From Saposhnikovia divaricata (Eukaryota; Streptophyta; Magnoliopsida; Apiales; Apiaceae): DNA of 64,000 bases. Position 1 is the first letter of the stretch; each line of letters begins with the position of its first letter. This document shows positions 1-9,829 of this stretch, piece by piece. The stretch is taken from contig CM071595.1 in NCBI GenBank assembly GCA_036435485.1, forward strand, positions 108,616,580-108,680,579. The letters are read 5' to 3'. The notes under the pieces were generated by a model. It did not search any database. It saw only the letters and a program-made list of their open reading frames with translations, and was not told the DNA's origin. Made by a program: the position numbers and the translations under genes.

Positions 1-189
1 TTGGGTTTTGTTCAATTTAATCGATTCAAATTTAACCTGCCATAGGGAAAATATCTGGATCTCTTTCGAGATTTACCACTCTTTACCAGTGGTCGGTAAC
101 TCGCTTCACGCGAGGACGGAAGCTCACGAACTTTCATTGCACCATCCGTGACCTCTGAAAAAGGGGCTAGGATGATTTCATTTGCAGGT

Positions 190-684
190 ACACATATCGA
201 TGGAAGCTCTGGAGGAGAGTTGAGGGAAACACGAACAGAACATATAAGCGTAACCCAAACCACTAAACCGAGTGAATAAAGAGTGTTTAGGGAAACAATT
301 GTAGAACATACGAGTGAGAAACCTACTCAACCACATGCACCTATAACCAGAAAGGAATACAGTAGACTCCTTACACGGGTCCAAACAATGGAGAAAGAGT
401 TGCCAAATATCTGTAAGTCCATTGCAGAAATCAAAAATTTGCAACTTATCCAACATGATGTATTCCAGGTTCAATTGAATACCATGGCAACCAAGTTAAA
501 TGATGCAATCAACTCCTTGGTAAAGCCATCTTCGTCAAATTTACCAACTCCACATCCTACTACTCTGGAGGATAACCCAACTGAGGGGGAGAAGGTGGAT
601 GACCAAGAAAAATCTACTAAGCGTAAGGGCAAGGAAAAGGTTGTTGACACGGAATTAACTTTATTTTGGGAAAGGAAAAGCTAA
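190..684 (+). pseudogene. 3' ORF remnant of a Copia element (coiled-coil, envelope-position protein)
   Basis: A reading frame with a stop codon at 277-279 resumes and stays open to 684. It encodes a charged, Lys/Glu-rich segment with a likely coiled coil (around 360-520), then a Pro/Thr-rich stretch and a basic KRKGKEK patch. No enzymatic motif is visible. It lies about 220 bp upstream of a polypurine tract and an LTR, which is where SIRE-like Copia elements carry their extra third ORF. The intact third ORF at 15145-18816 has the same style of coiled-coil tail. Assignment rests on position and composition, not on a recognised domain. The start is missing because the element enters from outside the window. 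Confidence 0.4.
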
Positions 685-907
685 TGGGAGTATTAGTGCT
701 ATGTGGAAAGAAAGAAAAGGCAAACTTGAAGATTTGTTCAGACTAAAGGAACAATTGTCTGGCACTTTGTTAATTTTAGAAATCTGGAAAATGTATATAT
801 ATGATCCAGAATGCACTTTAATATTATTTATCTTTGAACTTTATTTTTTTGTTGTTGTATCAGTTGAGTTATTCTCTAGGAATTTGCTTGTCAAACCATA
901 ACAATCA
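685..907 (+). other. 3' untranslated part of the upstream Copia element
   Basis: Between the third-ORF remnant and the polypurine tract. A short open frame at 701-901 has no recognisable features and is probably chance coding. Confidence 0.35.
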
Positions 908-920
908 AATAGGGGGAGAT
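908..920 (+). promoter_or_regulatory. Polypurine tract
   Basis: A purine-rich AAATAGGGGGAGAT block directly abuts an LTR start TGTAATG at 921. This is the standard plus-strand priming site of Copia elements, placed immediately upstream of the 3' LTR. Confidence 0.7.
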
Positions 921-1488
921 TGTAATGCATAATGTAATGGAATATGTAATAGAGGACATATATAACTCAACTAGGATAAAAGATAAATAATATTAACTCT
1001 ATACAGGGATCGTGAAATTTGAAGAACAGGCACCGACAAGGATCAAGTCGCTGAAGGAAGTTCATTAACATGATCAAGCCTCAGTAACAGAGTAAGATGT
1101 ACAGATGATTCAGTTGAAGGGCTAAAAGATTCCATGTATTTATATTATTTGAAGATACTGATGCACGCTAATCAATTGGAATGTAACGAAGGTGTGAAGG
1201 TCAAGATCAGTGCTAGTCACTTGTGAACCAGACCAGTGCACTAAGTGTCAGCACATACGAGAAGGATCAACACATTAATTCAAAGAAAGAATTGTTAAAG
1301 CCTATTGACGATCAAGGACAAACATAATATCTCAAGGTATTGTCAAAAATAAATTTACTCTGAAAATTAAATAAGTAACAGATTAATTAATTATTTATAA
1401 CAAAATAATTAAATTAATCTGGTACTTGGATTATTTTCTGAGATGAATTAAAACAGCAGAATAAACAGAAGAGAGAAAGAATAGTAAT

Positions 1489-1735
1489 ACTATGCGCGGT
1501 TACTATGCGCAGTTACTATGCACAGTTACTATGCATGGTTACTATGCAGGTACTGTGTAAATAGTGGTTACTGTGCAAATAGTAATTACTGTGCAAATAG
1601 TGGTTACTATGCATGTGGGGCCCACGTACAAAATATTTTCAACAGACACGTTTTTGTGGTTGGTGGAATAGTACTATGCAGGTGGGGCCCACGTCCAAAA
1701 TATTTTCAACAGACACGTTTTTGTGGTTGTTAGAA
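1489..1735 (+). repeat. Tandem repeats in the LTR promoter region
   Basis: From 1489 to about 1612 the word TTACTATGC and close variants (TTACTGTGC) recur roughly every 12-17 bp. They are followed by two copies (1608-1663 and 1674-1729, period 66 bp) of a block with a GTGGGGCCCACGT palindrome and a TTTTCAACAGACACG stretch. The array sits just upstream of the TATA box, where LTRs often duplicate enhancer-like sequence. Confidence 0.85.
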
Positions 1736-1773
1736 TGGTACAGCATAGTACAGCATAGTAACTTTCTATAGCC

Positions 1774-1781
1774 TATAAATA
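1774..1781 (+). promoter_or_regulatory. TATA box of the Copia LTR
   Basis: TATAAATA within GCCTATAAATAGGCC, about 50 bp downstream of the duplicated promoter blocks. Transcription would start near 1805-1815, marking the U3/R boundary. Confidence 0.65.
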
Positions 1782-2271
1782 GGCCTGTTGTATTTCATTT
1801 CAAAATACTGTAATTATTATTTTAATAATAATTTATGTGGGCTACATATTAATAATCAATTATATTTAGTTATTTATTTTATTGGGTTAAATAAAGTGAT
1901 CAAATAAAGAGCCCAATTAGATTTTAATTATTGTATGGATTAAATGAGTGAATACCCACTACTTGGCCCAATTTAATTATAATGGGAGATTTTATTGAGC
2001 AGGTAGAATACAGAGGGTTATAGTCCCCGATATATCAAGTACACAGACAGTCATATTTTCTACCCATCAGAATATCACTATTTTGGAAAAACTAAAGAGT
2101 ACTTAGTTGAGGAAGACAATAGCACCGCCTAAGGACATCTCTATCATTACGAAATCATGGATACAGGTATGCTTACGCTTATAATCTAATCTCGATAATT
2201 GAATATGATGTTTCGATCCATGTCTCTATAGTAGAGAATTAAGTGTTTATAGAATTGTTAGATTCTATCAA

Positions 2272-2285
2272 TTGGCATCAGAGCC
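2272..2285 (+). promoter_or_regulatory. Primer-binding site (initiator Met tRNA)
   Basis: TTGGCATCAGAGCC matches the usual plant Copia primer site TGGTATCAGAGC with one change. It lies one base after the LTR end. Confidence 0.75.
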
Positions 2286-3369
2286 TCTTCATATTTTATT
2301 ATTGAGATGTTAATTTTTGTCTTGAGTTGTGCGGTTATTGTTTTTCCGAGGTGGAATATATTGTTTTTTGGTTTCTACGATTCGTACATGTGTGTTTACT
2401 TTTGTATATTCGAGACCCACTTGTTAGTTTCGTGGTTTTTCATGATACTTTCGAAAGTTTTGGAAGATTAAACTGTTTGTACTGCTAATGTGAATTAAAC
2501 CGAGTACAACTTTTGGTTTTGGTATGTCGTGTATATGTTTTGCTTTTCCTTCTAGGATGATAATATTCATGTGGTTTTATTCAGTCATTGTAGAACTATT
2601 TTGATCATGTGCTTTATGTGACTACTTAACAAGCCATGACCCATATTAATAATTAAAGTTTAGTACAGGTTAATAGACTATTGTACATGAATTCTCCTTT
2701 TCCTTTGTGGTGATTTTGTTTTGTTGTAACCATAAGTTTTATGTATAATTATACAAACTAATGACTGGATACAGAACTTAGATACACCATAAGTCGTCCT
2801 GGAGTGTTGTTAAAAATTTATTTGGCTTGTAAATTGTTAATAAGGAAATGTATTCTTGTGACTTAAATTTAATTATTGGCAAGTGAATATTAACTTATTT
2901 ATTTAAGTGGTCTAATATTTTTTAATTTAGTTGATTGAAGCAATATGTTGCCAAAGCGACCTCTTTTGTGTAGATTAATTAATTTAAAAATATTATTATG
3001 ATGTTTGAATATTTAATTTTATGCAAATTTTATCGGCCCAAAGGAAGGTATAATTTGGCTAAAATTAAAATATTCCTATGATAATAAGTGTGTAGCAATA
3101 TTAAGATTTTCATGTGAATAATAGGTCGGTCCAAAGAAAGGCATATTATTTGACAGAAATTTATTGTTAATACTTGATTATTGCATTGAGAGTACCACTT
3201 GCAAATTGATTTTTCTGTCCAAAGACTAAAATTCAGTGTTGCGTTAGGTATCTTGTGATGGTGTTGCCAATATTTGATTTATCACATATATTTAGTTTTG
3301 AGCATTTTTGTATATTTGTTTTCTAATTCAGTTACTGCTAATGTTAACTCTACTTCTGCTCAATTAAGC
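2286..3369 (+). other. Long untranslated leader of the Tork-like Copia element
   Basis: About 1.1 kb of AT-rich sequence with no supported gene between primer site and gag. A GGYCCAAAGRAAGG word occurs at 3035-3048 and 3128-3141 with a shorter GTCCAAAG copy at 3217-3224, spaced 90-95 bp, so the leader has an internal repeat structure. Confidence 0.6.
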
Positions 3370-4189
3370 ATGATTCCGATGTTAAATGGGACAAACTATG
3401 TCACATGGAAAGAGAATGTTGAAATCGTTCTTGGGTGCATGGATCTTGACCTTGCGCTAAGGAAAAAGCAACCTGTTCCTACTGCGACTGATCCGAAAAC
3501 GGATCAAGTTGAGAAATGGGAACGCTCTAATCGCATGTGTCTGGAGATCATGAAGCGGACGATTCTAACTGGCTTTCGGGGCTTTATTGCTGAGAGCAAA
3601 AATGCCATGAAGTTCCTCTCTGAAATTGAGCAATATTTTGCTAAGAATGAGAAAGCGGAAACGAGTAATCTTCTGTCAAAACTCGTGACCATGAAGTATA
3701 AGGGAAAGGGGAACATAAGGGAGTATATCATTGGGATGTCTAATCTTGCTGGCTAACTTAAGGAACTCAAGTTAAAACTTTCGGATGAGTTACTTGTTCA
3801 CTTGGTTTCTTATTTCACTCCCTCCTCAGTTTGGTCACTTTATGGTGAGTTATAACACTCAGAAGGAAAAATGGACTCTTAATAAGCTCATTTCACACTA
3901 TGTTCAAGAGGAAGAGATGGTATTGCGAGACAAGACTGAAAGTGCTCACTTGGCATCTAGCTCTCATGATAAGAAGAGAAAGAGAGGTAAGGATAATGCA
4001 AATGGAAAACCCAAGAAGTCGCAAGAGAAGCAAGATAAGGGACCAACCTGCTACTTTTGTAAGAAGGCTGGACACATGAAGAAAGAGTGTTCCAAATATG
4101 CTGCTTGGCGTGTGAAGAAGGGTAAGACTTCTGTCTATGTTTGTTCTGAAGTTAATTTAGCTTCTTTACCTAAGGTACTTGGTGGGTAG
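3370..4189 (+). pseudogene. gag: gag of Tork-like Copia element (frameshifted)
   Basis: Encodes the particle (nucleocapsid) protein. The first ATG in frame is at 3370, just before a segment with the MLNGTNYVTWKE motif typical of plant Copia gag. The frame breaks at a stop near 3754-3756. A second frame from about 3785 continues the gag core and ends with a CCHC zinc knuckle, CYFCKKAGHMKKEC (around 4051-4092), followed by a basic segment. At least one frameshift separates the halves, so no full gag can be made. The original start may lie slightly upstream, since related sequence continues in frame before 3370 without an ATG. Confidence 0.8.
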
Positions 4190-6911
4190 ATTCTGGTGCT
4201 ACTACTCACATAAGTGTATCAATGCAGGGTTTCTTGTGGAGCCGACCGCCAATTGTTGCTGAAAGATTCATCTATGTGGGTGATGGCAATAAAGTTCCAG
4301 TTGATGCTGTTGGAACATTTAGATTATTATTTAAAACTGGTGTCTATTTAGATTTATTTGAGACTTTTGTTGCGCCGTCTTTTAGACGAAACCTTATTTC
4401 TATTTCCTGTTTCGACAAATTTGGATACACCTGTTCCTTTGGAAATAATAAAGTTAGTTTCTCTTTAAATTCAAATTTGATTGGCACTGGTTCTTTAATG
4501 ATAATCTTTATATGCTTGATACTGTTACGTTTAATAATGAGATTTTGCACTCTAGTGCAAGAGGTACGAAGCGTGAATTAACTGAGAATTCTGCCATGTT
4601 GTGGCACAAGCGTTTAGGGCACATCTCTAAACAGAGAATTCAAAGGCTTGTGGATGATAGAATTCTTGATCCCTTAGATTTAAGTGATATTCAGGTTTGC
4701 ATAGAATGTATTAATGGAAAACAAACAAACTCCAGAAAGTTAGGTGCCAATAGAGCTACGAGTGTCTTAGAACTTATTCATACCGATATTTGTGGACCAT
4801 TCCCTACGACCTCTTGGAATGGTCAACGGTATTTTATCACGTTCATAGATGATTACTCAAGGTATGGTTACCTATACTTGATATATGAGAAGTCCCAAGC
4901 TTTGGACATGTTTAAAGAATATAAAGCTGAAGTTGAGCTTCAGTTGAAGGGTAAAATACTAGCTGTCAGGTCTGATCGTGGTGGTGAATACTACGGCAGA
5001 TATGATGGATCAGGTGAGCAACGTCCAGGACCCTTTGCTAACTTCCTAACGGAGTGTGGAATTGTCCATCAGTACACCATGCCAGGCAAACCTAATATGA
5101 ACGGTGTTGCTGAGAGGCGGAACCGTACTCTTAAAGATATGGTGAGAAGTATGATAAGTCATTCTTCTTTACCTGAGGCACTTTGGGGAGATGCACTAAA
5201 GACTGCAATTTATATCCTTAATAGGGTTCCAACAAAAGCAGTGGCTGAAACCCCTTACAAACTTTGGACTAAGAAAATGCCTAGCATTAAGCATTGTCAT
5301 GTTTGGGGTTGTCCAGCTGAGGCAAGGCCATATAGGCCGAATGAAAAGAAACTGGACTCTAGGACGGTTAGTTGCTACTTTGTTGGATATCCGGAGCGTA
5401 CTCGCGGATTTAAATTTTATGATCCCACTACTAGATCCTTCTTTGAGATTGATAATGCAAGATTTTTTGAGGAAGTTGATTTTGGGCGGGAAGGTATAGG
5501 AAAAAGTATTGTCTTTGAAGAAGATAGTCATGATTATATTCATGACATTGCTGAGAACAATGATCAGATTATCGTACCTATCATTGCTCAAGGCCCTCCG
5601 GTTCAAGACAACACTGACATTCCCCATGAGGAACCAATTCAGCAAAATCAACAACCTCTTGAATCACAAGAGGTGCCATTAAGGAGATCCACTAGAGAGC
5701 GTAAAAGTGCAATTCCAGATGATTATATTGTTTTTCTACAAGAACATGAAGATAGAATTGGCATTGGAGAAGATGATCCTATTAATCTTCAACAAGCCAT
5801 GCAGAGTCCTAATTCTCAAAAGTGGATTGATGCCATGAATGAAGAGATGCAATTTATGAAAGACAACGACGCTTGGGATCTTGTCGAGTTACCTAAAGGA
5901 TCAAATCCTATTGATTGCGAATGGGTATTTAAAACCAAAAGGGATTCGAAGGGTAACATCGAAAGATATAAGGCTCGTCTAGTCGCAAAAGGATTCAAAG
6001 GTATCGATTACAATGAGACTTTCTCTCCGGTTTCCTCGAAAGACTCATTTAGAATTTTTATGGCACTTGTGGTTCATTATGACCTAGAGCTACATCAGAT
6101 GGACGTAAAGACGGCATTTCTCAATGGTAACATTGGTGAGACAATTTATATGGTACAACCAGAAAACTTTGTCTCTGGAGATCCAAAGACTATAATTTGC
6201 AGGTTAAAGAAGTCCATCTATGGTCTCAAGCAGGCTTCACGTGAATGGTATCACAAGTTTCATCATGTTATCACATCATATGGTTCCGAAGTGAACTTGG
6301 TGGAACATTGTGTAAATCACAAGTTCAGTGGGAGCAAATTTATGTTTCTTCTCTTATACGTTGATGACATCTTACTTGCCACTAATGATATAGGCTTATT
6401 GCACGATACCAAGAAATTTCTCACTAGTCAATTTGAGATAAAGGACCTTGGTAACGCCTCTTTTGTATTAAGAATTCAAATACATCGAGACCGCTCTCGA
6501 GGTATCATTGGATTATCACAAAGGAGCTATATCGAAAAGATCCTGGAAAGGTATGGCATGAAAGATTGTGCAGGAATAGATACACCCATGTCTAAGGGAG
6601 ACAAATTTAGTATCAAACAGTGTCCCAAGAATGAACTTGAGATAAAGGAAATGCAAAGGATACCATATGCCTCGGCTGTGGGAAGTCTAATGTATGCTCA
6701 AGTTTGTACTCGTCCTGACATAGCATTCATTATTGGAATGTTGGGAAGATATTTGGGTAATCCGGGAATGGAACAATGGAAAGCAGTCAAGCGAGTCCTG
6801 CGGTATTTGAAGAAAACAAAAGACTATATGCTCACATGTAGGAAATCAGATCATCTCGAAGTCATTGGATATTCAGATTCTGATTTTGGAGGATGCATAG
6901 ATGAAAGAAAA
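4190..6911 (+). pseudogene. pol: pol of Tork-like Copia element (protease, integrase, RT, truncated RNase H)
   Basis: Domain order is protease, integrase, reverse transcriptase, RNase H, the Copia order. The protease motif WVDSGATTHI is near 4183-4215, in a different frame from both gag and the rest of pol. From 4512 one long frame is open: a GAG-preintegrase HHCC region (about 4600-4730), integrase with HTDICGPF near 4780, SDRGGEY near 4972 and NGVAERRNRTL near 5100, then RT with QMDVKTAFLNG near 6098 and YVDD near 6358. RNase H begins (YSDSDFGG near 6870) but is cut at 6911 by insertion of the next element. The lineage looks Tork/TAR-like, which is uncertain. Two frameshifts plus the truncation make it dead. 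Confidence 0.88.
6907..6911. repeat. Left target-site copy (GAAAA) of the SIRE-like element
   Basis: The five bases before the LTR start at 6912. The matching right copy is not found because the element's 3' end is missing, so this is only the presumed duplication. Confidence 0.35.
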
Positions 6912-7518
6912 TGTTAGATATAATTGATGTGATTTAATGTCAGTGTTTAAGTGTTACAGGTAAAGAGAGTTTAACTTGTTATTGAAAGCAGTTGTAACAG
7001 AGTTTGAGTATATGCTGATTGCTGGAAGCGCAAACGCTGACAGAGGAAAGCGTAAACACTGATAGCTGAATACATGGAAGCGCAAACACTGTTAGCATGG
7101 AGAGAACAGAGTTTGCTAAATTCTGTCTACTGGGAGCGTCTACAAGTCAACAGAGTTTGAAGATTAATTTAATATTAATATGGAAGCGATATCTTTGAAG
7201 ATTGGATAGCTATCAAAGAGATTGAGTTGACTTAGAAGACGTGTAGCAATCGTAATTGATATCAATTGTATAGCTTAATTTTAGGAGAATCAATTTACGA
7301 TTGTACGTAGCTGTATATCTTATAAATACAGTTAGGTTAACCCTAGAAGGGTATCCATCGTGAACGAATAACATTCTTGTAACCTAAGCAGCTCTCTGTG
7401 ATACTTTACATCACCGAGAGAGGAATTATCTATTCCAAACAGTTTTAAGAGTTAAAACGTGTGTTCTTGTTACTTATTCATATAGTACTTGATTATATAT
7501 TGTGTATTCGACCTAACA
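6912..7518 (+). repeat. 5' LTR of SIRE-like Copia element A
   Basis: A 607-bp block starting TGTTAG and ending CTAACA, a perfect terminal inverted hexamer, inserted into the RNase H frame of the preceding element and followed two bases later by a Met-tRNA primer site. TATAAATA at 7321-7328 is a good TATA box, giving U3 of about 430 bp. The U3 has six copies of AAACWCTG on either strand (6941, 6998, 7054, 7084, 7107, 7151). No 3' LTR was found. Confidence 0.88.
7321..7328 (+). promoter_or_regulatory. TATA box of element A LTR
   Basis: TATAAATA about 200 bp before the LTR end, correctly placed for the genomic RNA start. Confidence 0.65.
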
Positions 7519-7520
7519 AG

Positions 7521-7533
7521 TGGTATTAAAGCC
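7521..7533 (+). promoter_or_regulatory. Primer-binding site of element A
   Basis: TGGTATTAAAGCC resembles the Met-tRNA primer site TGGTATCAGAGC, with two substitutions that may reflect decay. Confidence 0.7.
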
Positions 7534-7581
7534 AAATCTGTTACTTTATTACAGTTAAAGATCCAAACGCAATAGTAATCA

Positions 7582-9819
7582 ATGGCAGAGATACCTCCAC
7601 CATCTGAGAAAGCTCCTACTACTGTTAGTAGGTATGAAACAATTAGGGTTCCTATACTAAGGCCATTAGAGTATGCAATTTGGAAGGTGAAGATGACCAT
7701 GTTTCTGGAGGCTACAGATCCAGAATATCTGGACAGAATTTATGAAGGTCCTCACAAACCTACAAAGTTATCTACTGCTGCTGCCGGTGAGGAGTCAAAA
7801 GTTATTCCAAAAGAGAAGAAAGATCTAACTGCTGAGGATCTTTCATCTATTGCAAAGGATGCAAAGGTAAGGCATTTACTTCACAGTGCGTTAGACAATG
7901 TTATGTCTAATAAAGTGATAAACTGCACAACTGCAAAGGAGATATGGGATGCACTTGAGGTTAGATGTCAAGGAACTCCTGCAATTAAGAAGAACAGAAG
8001 GAACATACTCACTCAGGAGTATGAGCATTTTGAGGCAAAATCTGATGAAACCATGACAGAAACATTTGACAGATTCTGTAAACTGCTCAATGATTTGTCA
8101 TTGGTGGACAAAGAGTATGATTTAGAAGATTCAAATCTCAAGTTTCTTCTCTCTTTACCTGAAAAGTGGGATGTGAAAACAACCACTATAAGAGATAATT
8201 ATGAACTTGGTGAAACAGAAATTGATGAAATTTATGGACTACTCAAAACCCATGAATTGGAATTGGAGCAGAGAAACAAAAGATCTAGTAGAAAGTCAAA
8301 GTCTGTTGCTCTTAAGGCTGAGGAGAAACCATCAAAGAAGGAAGCATCAAGGAGAAAGGCAAAAGGAAAAGCTTTAGTCATTCATTCAGAGAATGAGTCA
8401 TCAAACACTGATGTTGAGTCAAACACAGATGAATCATCTGATTCTGAAGATGATGAGGAGATGATGCAAATGGCTGCATTGATGGTAAAGACCTTCAAGA
8501 AGATGGGATACAAGAACTTCAAGAAGGGAAAGAGATTCTCCAAGGACTACTCAAAGTTTGACAAGAAGAATTTCAAGAAATCTGAGGGAAAGGACTTCAA
8601 ATCTGGTAAGAAAGATAAGTCTGAGATTCAATGCTACAAGTGTAAGGAGATGGGTCACTATGCTCCTGAGTGCAAGAAGGGTAAAACTGAAAAGGCACTC
8701 TACACCAAAGGCAGAGATTGGGCAGACACTTCAGATTCAGATGAGGAAGTCAACTATGCTCTCATGGCTACTACTAAGACTGAAAATGATGATCTCAAGG
8801 TACCTCCAACTACCTATGCTTATAACACTGATGATATAACTGAATTGAGAATTTATCTTAAAGCATTGCATATCAGTTATAGGGATCAGACTTTAGAAAA
8901 TGAGAGGATAAAGTCTGAGTGTTCTCAACTCAAAGAAAGAAATAAACTTGTTGAGGAACAGCTAGAGAACATGAATAAAATTCAAAAAGAGAGAGATGAT
9001 GCAGTGTTTATTGAACAGGAGTTGCTAGGTAAGTATAAGCAACTAGAATCTGAATTGGAGGATACTAAACACATCATTAAAACTTGGACACACTCTGGTA
9101 AAGACACTCAAGAAGTGTTTCAGTCAGATACAGTAGGTCTAGGTTACTCTGTAGGAGATGAACTTAGATTTGAAAATCAGGTAAAGGTTAGACCACATTG
9201 TTCATCTGAGGGTAATGTCATGGGAACAGGTGGACCTAAGACTGAAGCACAGAAAAAGGCTGTTAAAGAGTCATATGCTAAAACTTTTGTTAAAGAGGCT
9301 AACATTGGTTTAATGACAGATAAACAACTCAAGCATAAGCTTAAGGAGATAAAATCTGTCAACAAACAGAGAATGCCTAAGAAAAACAGAAATGGTAAGG
9401 TAGGCATAACATCAGGAATAAAGCCAATGCTTGCTTCATTAGCTCCTAGGAAAACATGCTTTAACTGTGGTAGCACTAATCATCTTGCTAATTTCTGCAG
9501 TAAGAATAATAACATTAATTCTTTGCCCTCTAAAACTGCAGTAAAGAGTGATTATGTGAGAACAAGACCACAGACTTTATGCAAACACTGTGGAAGTACT
9601 TGGCACTCTATTTACACTTGCAGAGATTATCATGCTATTTACTATAATTACTATGAACCCAAACCAAATTTGAAATGGGTTAAAGTAAACTCTGCAAATG
9701 TAAACTCTGAAAAAGTTAGCTTAAACTCTGTTAATGTGAATTCCGCTGCAAAAGCTAACAGAATTAAGAAAGCCAAAGGATCCAAGCAAGTCTGGATCCT
9801 TAAAACTAATAATCAGTGA
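7582..9819 (+). CDS. gag: Gag polyprotein of SIRE-like element A
   Basis: Intact 745-residue frame starting at an ATG 48 bp after the primer site. The N-terminal half is the Copia gag core (segments such as KVINCTTAKEIWDALE and NILTQEYEHFEAK), which builds the virus-like particle. A Ser/Asp/Glu-rich linker follows (about residues 270-300), then three CCHC knuckles for RNA binding: CYKCKEMGHYAPEC (351), CFNCGSTNHLANFC (626) and CKHCGSTWHSIYTC (667). A coiled-coil-prone stretch lies between the first and second. It is long for Copia gag, as usual in the SIRE/Maximus lineage. The tail has three AAACTCTG words (9687, 9702, 9723). Pol follows in the +1 frame. Confidence 0.92.
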   Translation: MAEIPPPSEKAPTTVSRYETIRVPILRPLEYAIWKVKMTMFLEATDPEYLDRIYEGPHKPTKLSTAAAGEESKVIPKEKKDLTAEDLSSIAKDAKVRHLLHSALDNVMSNKVINCTTAKEIWDALEVRCQGTPAIKKNRRNILTQEYEHFEAKSDETMTETFDRFCKLLNDLSLVDKEYDLEDSNLKFLLSLPEKWDVKTTTIRDNYELGETEIDEIYGLLKTHELELEQRNKRSSRKSKSVALKAEEKPSKKEASRRKAKGKALVIHSENESSNTDVESNTDESSDSEDDEEMMQMAALMVKTFKKMGYKNFKKGKRFSKDYSKFDKKNFKKSEGKDFKSGKKDKSEIQCYKCKEMGHYAPECKKGKTEKALYTKGRDWADTSDSDEEVNYALMATTKTENDDLKVPPTTYAYNTDDITELRIYLKALHISYRDQTLENERIKSECSQLKERNKLVEEQLENMNKIQKERDDAVFIEQELLGKYKQLESELEDTKHIIKTWTHSGKDTQEVFQSDTVGLGYSVGDELRFENQVKVRPHCSSEGNVMGTGGPKTEAQKKAVKESYAKTFVKEANIGLMTDKQLKHKLKEIKSVNKQRMPKKNRNGKVGITSGIKPMLASLAPRKTCFNCGSTNHLANFCSKNNNINSLPSKTAVKSDYVRTRPQTLCKHCGSTWHSIYTCRDYHAIYYNYYEPKPNLKWVKVNSANVNSEKVSLNSVNVNSAAKANRIKKAKGSKQVWILKTNNQ

Positions 9820-9829
9820 TTGTTTGTGA

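Larger units (their letters stand above)
921..2270 (+). repeat. Copia LTR (about 1.35 kb)
   Basis: The block starts TGTAATG after a polypurine tract and ends TATCA just before a methionyl-tRNA primer site. It is thus flanked on the left by signals of a 3' LTR and on the right by signals of a 5' LTR. It contains a TATA box (1774-1781) preceded by duplicated promoter sequence, as expected for U3. The two ends do not form an obvious inverted repeat, so it could be one LTR shared by two tandem internal regions, or a composite of two LTRs. No second copy lies in the window for comparison. Confidence 0.55.
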
